5,859 nucleotides of DNA, taken from the NCBI GenBank assembly GCA_017557265.1, contig JAFZAM010000021.1, positions 1 to 5,859 of the forward strand, given 5' to 3'. Position 1 is the first letter of the stretch. Each line of letters starts with the position of its first letter. Origin of the DNA: Oscillospiraceae bacterium (GTDB taxonomy: Bacteria > Bacillota > Clostridia > Oscillospirales > Oscillospiraceae). A model generated the notes under the pieces. The model had not been told where the DNA came from. It did no database searches and saw only the letters and a program-made list of their open reading frames with translations. Positions 1 through 4,901 of this stretch are shown piece by piece. The translations under genes and the position numbers were made by a program.

Positions 1-1008
1 TCCGACGTCGCCGGTCGCGAAGAACTCGTCCTTATCCCTCGTTATCGAGCCGTCGGGATTGCGGCGGTTGTGCTTGAAGAGCAGGTTCCATGCCCACTGC
101 GCGTCGTCGAGGGTCTGTCCGTGGGAGCGGTGCTTGACGTCGCGGTAGATGAAGTCGGCGTATTTACCGTCGTAGAACGCGAAGTTGTTGACGCCTATTA
201 TGGCGAGGCGCGGCGGCGTCTCGCAGCCGTTGACGCGCAGCCAGAATTCGCGGTTTCCGGCGTTGACGTCCTGCCTCGTCGTGACGGCGCGGCCCGGCCT
301 CTGGGCGACGACGATGTCGTCGAGCTCGCCGCGGCTCTGGTAGATGGGGACGGGGCACTTATAGCCCTTGAGGCTGCCGTCCTCGTTGAAGAGCGCGATC
401 TCGGGGGAGGGGCCGGCGGTGCTGTCGCCGCCCGCGAGCAGGTCGCCGCAGACGCGCGAGAACATCATCGTCATAATATCGCCCATGCTCATGCCCTGCA
501 TGTAGACGCGGCCGGGGTCGACGCCGTACTTTTTCTCCATCTCGGCGATGAGCGCCTTTAAGAACTTGATGTGGTGGTTATCCTCGCTCGCGCGGCCGTC
601 GGGCGCCTTCGCGAAGAACTCGAGCATGCTCGGCCGCTCGCCGGGCGGGGTCGGCTTGTCCTCGCTCAGCCAGCTGCGCGACTTTCCGCCCGCGTTCGGG
701 AAGACGGCTATCGCGCCCTCCGCCTCGCAGACGGCCCACCACGTCGTCTCGTAGAACTGATATTCCGCCATCGCGCCGCCGCCGTGGCAGGCGACGATGA
801 GCGCGGGCTTGTCGGCGACCTTTTCGGGGATATACTCCAGCCAGCTGTCCTCGATGCCGTCGGCGAGGACGGCCTTGACGAGTACGGGGGGATGCGGCGG
901 CTGCGTCGTGTTTGAGCTCGCGTTGTTGACGGTCGATCCGACCGGCGCGAGCGCGCCGGAGGGTATGCCCTCGGACCTCTCGCCGGGAGTTAGCTTTATG
1001 ATACCCAT
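1..1008 (-). CDS. Alpha/beta-hydrolase esterase, PHB-depolymerase/LpqC-like (3' end outside window)
   Basis: Serine hydrolase expected to cleave carboxylic esters. Reading from ATG at 1008 down to base 1 gives 336 uninterrupted residues with no stop, so the C-terminus is missing. Visible motifs: an oxyanion-type HGGG (residues 75-78) after a hydrophobic strand (LIVAC), a strand AIAVFPNAGG (about 99-108), and the nucleophile elbow G-M-S-M-G (172-176, Ser174). A likely acid is in GELDD (Asp230 or Asp231) and a likely catalytic His is in HRSHGQ (His293 or His296). This order matches the Esterase_PHB/LpqC family. The N-terminus (MGIIKLTPGERSEG) has no signal peptide or lipobox, so the enzyme is probably cytoplasmic. 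The start is supported by AAAAGGAG eight bases upstream of the ATG and by a good promoter. It is divergent from a sugar-transport operon, so it may de-esterify an imported carbohydrate; that role is inferred. Feruloyl, acetyl-sugar or other esterase activities are equally possible. Family call fairly sure, substrate unknown. Confidence 0.85.
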   Translation of the reverse strand, partial: MGIIKLTPGERSEGIPSGALAPVGSTVNNASSNTTQPPHPPVLVKAVLADGIEDSWLEYIPEKVADKPALIVACHGGGAMAEYQFYETTWWAVCEAEGAIAVFPNAGGKSRSWLSEDKPTPPGERPSMLEFFAKAPDGRASEDNHHIKFLKALIAEMEKKYGVDPGRVYMQGMSMGDIMTMMFSRVCGDLLAGGDSTAGPSPEIALFNEDGSLKGYKCPVPIYQSRGELDDIVVAQRPGRAVTTRQDVNAGNREFWLRVNGCETPPRLAIIGVNNFAFYDGKYADFIYRDVKHRSHGQTLDDAQWAWNLLFKHNRRNPDGSITRDKDEFFATGDVG

Positions 1009-1037
1009 TTTATGCGCTCCTTTTCCGTTTTTTCTTT

Positions 1038-1066
1038 ATTATCTCACGCTCTCCCGCGCCCGTCAA
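1038..1066 (-). promoter_or_regulatory. Sigma-70/A-type promoter of the esterase gene
   Basis: Read on the minus strand: -35 TTGACG (1066-1061), exactly 17 bases, -10 GATAAT (1043-1038). Each box differs from consensus by one base. Transcription would start near 1031, leaving a short leader of about 22 nt that contains the AAAAGGAG ribosome-binding site before the ATG at 1008. The -35 box lies 15 bases from the -35 box of the opposing transporter promoter, so the two are back-to-back and do not overlap. Confidence 0.6.
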
Positions 1067-1077
1067 GGCGGGCTTTT
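1058..1077 (+). other. Small GC inverted repeat (GCCCG-N6-CGGGC) with short T run
   Basis: GCCCG (1058-1062) and CGGGC (1069-1073) form a perfect 5-bp inverted repeat with loop TCAAGG, followed on the plus strand by TTTT. It covers the -35 box of the esterase promoter. It could be a weak plus-strand terminator that blocks antisense readthrough into the transporter leader, or a protein site acting on the esterase promoter. It is short and may be fortuitous. Confidence 0.2.
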
Positions 1078-1081
1078 GACA

Positions 1082-1110
1082 TTGACAAAGACTGAATACA
1101 ACTATATAAT
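1082..1110 (+). promoter_or_regulatory. Full-consensus sigma-70/A promoter of the sugar transporter operon
   Basis: -35 TTGACA (1082-1087), 17-base spacer, -10 TATAAT (1105-1110): both boxes match consensus exactly with ideal spacing. A second TTGACA sits immediately upstream (1076-1081), and a second overlapping TATAAT follows at 1110-1115. The start site should lie near 1117-1119, giving a leader of about 80 nt before the ATG at 1198. The AT-rich stretch stands out sharply from the GC-rich surroundings. A promoter this strong suggests control by a repressor or by leader structures further downstream. Confidence 0.8.
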
Positions 1111-1128
1111 ATAATATAGGATGTTAAG

Positions 1129-1145
1129 ATATCAGAAAGTGATAT
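1129..1145 (+). promoter_or_regulatory. Leader inverted repeat 1 (ATATCA-GAAAG-TGATAT)
   Basis: ATATCA (1129-1134) and TGATAT (1140-1145) are perfect complements around a 5-base centre GAAAG. It lies in the transcribed leader about 10 bases after the predicted start site. As RNA it would be a weak, mostly A-U hairpin; as DNA it could be an operator half-site pair. Its loop region AGAAAGT recurs exactly 26 bases downstream in the second inverted repeat. No poly-U follows, so it is not a terminator. Confidence 0.35.
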
Positions 1146-1158
1146 GTGAACGTTCGGA
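1145..1158 (+). promoter_or_regulatory. cre/LacI-family-like palindrome in the leader
   Basis: The core GAACGTTC (1148-1155) is a perfect 8-bp palindrome centred on CG, the typical centre of LacI/GalR-family operators. The 14-base stretch TGTGAACGTTCGGA agrees with the catabolite-response consensus TGWNANCGNTNWCA at 12 of 14 positions; positions 12 and 13 fail. It lies roughly 30-40 bases downstream of the predicted start, where a bound repressor would act as a roadblock. No regulator gene is in the window, so a cognate protein cannot be named. Confidence 0.3.
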
Positions 1159-1171
1159 AAGAAAGTCCGAA
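1153..1171 (+). promoter_or_regulatory. Leader inverted repeat 2 (TTCGGA-N7-TCCGAA)
   Basis: TTCGGA (1153-1158) and TCCGAA (1166-1171) pair perfectly around AAGAAAG. The repeat ends 14 bases before the GGAGG ribosome-binding site and does not cover it. Its 7-base loop shares AGAAAG with the loop of the preceding inverted repeat. It may be an RNA hairpin that affects message stability or binds a protein, or a DNA operator; the sequence cannot distinguish these. Confidence 0.35.
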
Positions 1172-1185
1172 AACATAATTAAAAC

Positions 1186-1190
1186 GGAGG
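1186..1190 (+). promoter_or_regulatory. Ribosome-binding site of the substrate-binding protein gene
   Basis: GGAGG lies seven bases upstream of ATG 1198 in an A-rich, apparently unpaired context (AAAACGGAGGGAAACACATG). This fixes the start and predicts strong translation. Confidence 0.8.
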
Positions 1191-1197
1191 GAAACAC

Positions 1198-2340
1198 ATG
1201 AAAGCCACCAAGATCCTCGCCGTCGTGCTCGCGGTCGCCATGCTCCTGTCTCTGAGCGCCTGCGCCGCGAAGCCCGCCGCGAACCCGACCCCCGCCGATA
1301 CCGATACCGGCGCGAAGACCTACACCATAGGCATCAACACGTGGGGCTCCGGCGTGCCCGTTCTCGACATGTTCGGCGACGCCAAGGAGTACACCATCAA
1401 GACCCTCGGCCATAAGGTCAACCGCATGAGCGACGACTTTACCGCCGACAAGGAGCTGCAGAACGTCCAGAACATGTGCGCCGCCGGCGTCGACGGCATC
1501 GTGTTCCAGGCGGCCGCCGTCTCCACCGTTCCCCAGATCGGCGTCGAGTGCGCCAACGCCAAGATCCCCTTCGCGTTCGACGTGTTCGTCGGCGAGAACC
1601 CCGACCTTGAGGCCCTTGCCGCCTCCAACGAGTACTACTGCGGCGCCATCGACCTCGACATGGTCTCCGACGGCGAGGCCGTCGCCCAGATGGCGTTCGA
1701 CGCCGGCTGCCGCAAGGCCTGCATGATAGGCGGCAACATCGGCGACAACAACATGGACCAGCGTTCCGAGGGCTTCACCAAGCGCTTTACCGAGCTCGGC
1801 GGCGAGGTCCTTGCCGAGGCGCGCTGCACCGACAACTCCGAGTGCCCCGCCAAGGCGACCGACATGCTCAGCGCCCATAAGGACGCCGACTGCGTCTACT
1901 GCTTCGTCGGCGACTACATCGAGGGCACCCTCACCGCGAAGGGCAACCTCGGCCTCGACGGCATCAAGGTCTTCGTCTCCTGCGTCGACGAAGGCACCGC
2001 CAACTACATCAAGGAAGGCACCGTCTACGGCGGCAACGACGGCATCTCGCTGGCCTGCTTCATCTCCACGACCCTCGTCTTCAACTACCTCGCCGGCCAC
2101 AAGATAGTCGACGCCGACGGCAAGGCTCCGCGCCTTTCCACCCACCCGTTCCAGGTCAACCAGGAGAACGTCGACAACTACCTCAAGGTCTTCTTCTCCG
2201 ACACCGCGCACCCCTTCACCAAGGCGATGCTCGAGCAGCTGGTCTACACCTACAACCCCAACGTCAGCTATGAGGACTACGTAAAGCTCGTCAACGAGAT
2301 CAACCTCGACTACATGCTCGAGTCCAACGGCCTCAAGTAA
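1198..2340 (+). CDS. Sugar ABC transporter substrate-binding lipoprotein (CUT2, Peripla_BP_4 type)
   Basis: Extracytoplasmic receptor that captures the ligand for the transporter encoded downstream. 380 residues. A lysine-containing N-terminus and hydrophobic stretch lead to lipobox L-S-A-C with lipidated Cys22, then a Pro/Ala/Thr/Asp-rich linker (about 23-40) to the mature fold. The type I periplasmic-binding fold is visible as YTIGINTWGSG (41-51), the AAGVDGIVFQAAA strand, the IPFAFDVF strand, ACMIGG before the QRSEGF helix, and the late IKVFVSCVDEGTANYIKEGTVYG segment. The last of these resembles the RbsB-type hinge region. Length is slightly above the usual 300-350. The mature part contains 11 cysteines besides the lipidated one, unusual for an exported protein unless the cell is anaerobic. 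It starts seven bases after GGAGG behind a consensus promoter. Its codons are strongly C-ending (one TCG Ser, three ATA Ile), unlike the downstream genes, in line with high expression. Family confident; the ligand (pentose, hexose, furanose, AI-2 or other) is not determinable. Confidence 0.93.
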   Translation: MKATKILAVVLAVAMLLSLSACAAKPAANPTPADTDTGAKTYTIGINTWGSGVPVLDMFGDAKEYTIKTLGHKVNRMSDDFTADKELQNVQNMCAAGVDGIVFQAAAVSTVPQIGVECANAKIPFAFDVFVGENPDLEALAASNEYYCGAIDLDMVSDGEAVAQMAFDAGCRKACMIGGNIGDNNMDQRSEGFTKRFTELGGEVLAEARCTDNSECPAKATDMLSAHKDADCVYCFVGDYIEGTLTAKGNLGLDGIKVFVSCVDEGTANYIKEGTVYGGNDGISLACFISTTLVFNYLAGHKIVDADGKAPRLSTHPFQVNQENVDNYLKVFFSDTAHPFTKAMLEQLVYTYNPNVSYEDYVKLVNEINLDYMLESNGLK

Positions 2341-2350
2341 GAATCATTCC

Positions 2351-2385
2351 GTGAAACAGCCTGCCCAAAAGGCAGGCTGTTTCAC
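2351..2385 (+). terminator. Perfect 15-bp stem-loop between binding-protein and permease genes
   Basis: GTGAAACAGCCTGCC (2351-2365) and GGCAGGCTGTTTCAC (2371-2385) are exact complements around loop CAAAA. It begins 11 bases after the stop of the binding-protein gene and ends 39 bases before the permease start. The only T run (TTT) lies inside the 3' arm, and no U-tract follows, so it is probably a partial terminator or an mRNA 3'-end stabiliser. In binding-protein transporter operons such hairpins let the receptor message accumulate above the membrane genes. Structure certain; role inferred. Confidence 0.7.
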
Positions 2386-2424
2386 AATCGGCATCAATCC
2401 ACATCGGAAATGAGGGAAAAGCCC

Positions 2425-3405
2425 ATGCCCGAAAAAGGCGAGACCCGGAAAATGAAAAACTGGGTGTTCTGGATCATCTTCGCGGGGATAATCATCGTCG
2501 CTCTGGCGGCGTTCCAGCTCGTCGCGAAGCTCGTATCCGGCAACAGCTTCCTCGAATGGTCGAATCTCAAGGGGATAATCTCCCGCTCGGCGTACCCCTG
2601 CTTCATCGCGTGGGGCTTCTGCTTCCTGTTCGCCTGCGGATATACGGACATGTCCATAGGCGGCGTGGTCGTGCTCGGCTCCTTCGTCTCGTGCATCCTC
2701 GGCAACTGGTTCGGTCTGCCGGGGGTCATCATCGGCGGTCTGGCGGTGGGCCTGCTGCTGATATTCATAAACTTCCTCATCTTCACGTATTCGGGCATCC
2801 CCTCGTGGATCGCGGGCATAAGCCTCGCCATGGTCTATGAGGCGATCGCCTTCCTGCTGAAGATATCCAAGGGCACGAAGGCCCTTATCTCGACCTCCCT
2901 CGCGAAGGAATACAGGATCCTCGGCCAGCTGCCGTGGTGCCTGGTCATCCTGCTCGTCGGCCTCGTCATAGTCTACTTCATCTACAACCGGACGACGGTC
3001 GGCCTGAACATCCGCGCTCTCGGCGGCAACAAGGACGTCGCCGAAAAGCTCGGCATCAATACGAAGAAGACCCTGCTCTTCGTCGGTCTCATAGCCGGTA
3101 TCCTCGTCGGCGTCTCCTGCGTCCTTCAGCAGAGCTACGCCGGCCAGACGACGGTCAAGACCGGCCTTACGAGCATAAACATGATATTCCAGCCGCTGGC
3201 GATTTACCTGCTCGCGCAGATAATCCGCGAGCGCATCAACATCGTCGTCTGCGTGCCGATATGCGCCTTCATCCTCTATGCCATCTTCAATCTCCTGACG
3301 ATGCTCGGCGTCCCGTCCGGGACCCTGCAGGAGGCGTGCCTCGGCGCGTTCATAGTCGTCTTCGGCATAATCGGCTCGAGAAAAGTAAAGGGGGTCGTGA
3401 AATGA
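2425..3405 (+). CDS. Sugar ABC transporter permease 1 (CUT2, RbsC/BPD_transp_2 family)
   Basis: Inner-membrane channel subunit. 326 residues from ATG 2425, chosen because GAGGG (2412-2416) lies eight bases upstream. ATG 2410 would add five residues but has no usable ribosome-binding site, and ATG 2452 is weaker. Hydrophobic segments include about 13-34, 56-71, 78-92, 97-120, 171-187, 216-234, 273-293 and 304-318, consistent with the 8-10 helices of the family. The family motif GxDLSxG appears as GYTDMSIGG (72-80, Asp75). The cytoplasmic coupling loop appears as VGLNIRALGGNKDVAEKLGIN (192-212), matching the RbsC-type GR-x-x-x-AIGGN-x-x-A-x-x-x-GI pattern. It follows the binding-protein gene after an 84-base gap holding a large hairpin, and its stop overlaps the ATPase start (ATGA). 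A second, divergent permease follows the ATPase, so this one probably forms a heterodimer rather than the homodimer typical of RbsC. Confidence 0.92.
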   Translation: MPEKGETRKMKNWVFWIIFAGIIIVALAAFQLVAKLVSGNSFLEWSNLKGIISRSAYPCFIAWGFCFLFACGYTDMSIGGVVVLGSFVSCILGNWFGLPGVIIGGLAVGLLLIFINFLIFTYSGIPSWIAGISLAMVYEAIAFLLKISKGTKALISTSLAKEYRILGQLPWCLVILLVGLVIVYFIYNRTTVGLNIRALGGNKDVAEKLGINTKKTLLFVGLIAGILVGVSCVLQQSYAGQTTVKTGLTSINMIFQPLAIYLLAQIIRERINIVVCVPICAFILYAIFNLLTMLGVPSGTLQEACLGAFIVVFGIIGSRKVKGVVK

Positions 3406-4901
3406 GCGAGTCCATTCTTGAGATTCGCGGCCTCAACAAGCACTTCGGCCCGACCTGGGCCAACCGCGACGTCGACTTCACGCTCGGCCGCGGCGAGGTC
3501 CACGGCCTGCTCGGGGAAAACGGCTCCGGCAAGAGCACGCTGCTCTCGCAGATAGCGGGGCTCTACCGCTCCGACTCCGGCGAGATGACCGTAAACGGCG
3601 AGAAGTACGACCCGCATTCCCCGCTCGACGCCAACGCGCGCGGCATCGCCATGGTCATGCAGGAGCTCGGCGTCATCGGCAGCCTGCCCGCGGGCGTCAA
3701 CGTCTTCCTCGGGAGGACGGGGCGCTTCGCCAAGGGCGGCATCGTCGACCTGCGCGAGATGAACCGCGCGGCCGCCGCCGTATTTGAAAAGTGGGAGCTC
3801 CCGATGCCGCGTCTCGGCCGCCTGACCGAGGGCATGAGCATCGAGGAGCGCAAGATGATAGAGCTCGCGCGCGCCCTCTCGGTCGACCCGGAGATACTCC
3901 TGCTCGACGAGGTGACGCAGTCGCTGTCGCTCAATAACCGCAACAGGCTCTACGAGCTCATCGCGAAGTACCGCGAGATGGGCCGCAGCGTCATCGTCAT
4001 AACGCACGACATCGAGGAAATGGTCCAGATAACCGACGTCATCACGGTATTGCGCGACGGCGAGGTCGTCGGCCGCGTCGCCACGAAGGACACCGACCCC
4101 GACAAGCTGCGCATGATGATGGTCGGGCGCAACATCTCCGGCGACTACTACCGCGACGACAACGTCCCCGAATGCGACGGGGAGACCGTCCTCGAGGTGC
4201 GGGACCTGACCGTCCCGGGCGAAATAGAGGACGTCAGCTTCGACGTGCACGCGGGCGAGATACTCGGCTTCTGCGGCCTCTCCGACGCGGGCATACATAC
4301 CGTCGGCAAGGCCGTCTTCGGCCTGACGAGCGCCGCCGGGACCGTGCATTTTCTCCCGACGGACGTCTATATAAAGAGCGCCCCGCAGGCGCTCGCCAAC
4401 CACATGGGCTACGTCCCGAAGGACCGCGACAACGAGGCGCTGATGATCCACGCGAACATCCGCGACAACTCCGTCCTGCCCTCGGTAAACGAGCTCAGAG
4501 GCGCGCTCGGGCTGCTCGCCCCGGGCAAGGTCAGCTCCCTCGCCGACGGGGTAGTCAAGAGATTTTCCGTCAAGACGACGGGCATAAGGCAGACCATGGA
4601 CGCGCTCTCGGGCGGCAACAAGCAGAAGGTCAATCTCGGCCGCTGGCTCGCCAAGGACCTGCGCCTTCTCATCCTCGACTGCCCGACGCGCGGCGTCGAC
4701 GTCGGGGTCAAGGCCGCCATCTACGCGCTCATGAAGGAGGCCAAGAAGACCGGCATCGCCGTCATCCTCATCTCCGACGAGCTGACGGAGGTCCTCGGCA
4801 TGGCCGACAGGCTCCTCGTCATGAAGGACGGCCGCGTCACCCGTGAGATAAGGCGCGACGAGGACTTCACCGAGCAGGCCGTGATAGGGGTGATGATATG
4901 A
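3402..4901 (+). CDS. Sugar ABC transporter ATP-binding protein, tandem NBD (RbsA/XylG/MglA type) with one degenerate site
   Basis: Cytoplasmic ATPase of the importer. 499 residues, close to the approximately 500 of RbsA. Start ATG 3402 overlaps the permease stop as ATGA and has AAAGGGGG (3387-3394) seven bases upstream. The reading frame is open further upstream, but that extension overlaps the permease gene in another frame and is not real. NBD1: Walker A GENGSGKS (38-45), Q-loop Gln87, signature position MSIEE (145-149) where the family has LSIGD, Walker B LLLDE (166-170), then VTQ instead of the usual PT(A/D), and H-loop His202. NBD2: P-loop position GLSDAGIHT (292-300) where the family has GLMGAGRT, intact signature LSGGNKQ (402-408), Walker B ILDC (424-427) with Cys427 replacing catalytic Glu, then PTRGVDVG, and SDEL (458-461) at the H-loop. 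ATP should therefore be hydrolysed only at the NBD1-Walker/NBD2-signature site. No frameshift or stop, so this is an intact gene. Confidence 0.95.
   Translation: MSESILEIRGLNKHFGPTWANRDVDFTLGRGEVHGLLGENGSGKSTLLSQIAGLYRSDSGEMTVNGEKYDPHSPLDANARGIAMVMQELGVIGSLPAGVNVFLGRTGRFAKGGIVDLREMNRAAAAVFEKWELPMPRLGRLTEGMSIEERKMIELARALSVDPEILLLDEVTQSLSLNNRNRLYELIAKYREMGRSVIVITHDIEEMVQITDVITVLRDGEVVGRVATKDTDPDKLRMMMVGRNISGDYYRDDNVPECDGETVLEVRDLTVPGEIEDVSFDVHAGEILGFCGLSDAGIHTVGKAVFGLTSAAGTVHFLPTDVYIKSAPQALANHMGYVPKDRDNEALMIHANIRDNSVLPSVNELRGALGLLAPGKVSSLADGVVKRFSVKTTGIRQTMDALSGGNKQKVNLGRWLAKDLRLLILDCPTRGVDVGVKAAIYALMKEAKKTGIAVILISDELTEVLGMADRLLVMKDGRVTREIRRDEDFTEQAVIGVMI

Noticed and set aside
1129..1171. ANTAR-type dual-hairpin antitermination target
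   Set aside because: The known motif has paired hexaloops with A at position 1 and G at position 4. These loops are 5 or 7 bases and no terminator follows, so the known class does not fit.
1132..2211. 359-residue open frame antisense to the binding-protein gene
   Set aside because: A composition artefact of GC-rich codons: Gly/Val/Ala/Asp-rich, no domain, no ribosome-binding site. The opposite strand has a clear lipoprotein gene.
2410..2424. Earlier start codon for permease 1
   Set aside because: The ATG at 2410 has only GGA one base away, while GAGGG is correctly placed for ATG 2425. The extra residues would include the ribosome-binding site itself.
2934..3401. Upstream in-frame extension of the ATPase reading frame (655 residues)
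   Set aside because: It overlaps the permease 1 gene in another frame, encodes Arg/Pro-rich sequence without family similarity, and lacks a ribosome-binding site. The ATG at 3402 begins exactly where the RbsA-type domain starts.
3276..4451. 391-residue open frame antisense to the ATPase gene
   Set aside because: Same composition effect; low-complexity Val/Asp/Arg/Ala sequence opposite well-conserved ABC motifs.
3402..4901. Pseudogene status of the ATPase because of missing catalytic residues
   Set aside because: The frame is intact over normal length, one complete ATP site remains, and the losses map coherently to one site, so an active asymmetric ATPase is more likely.
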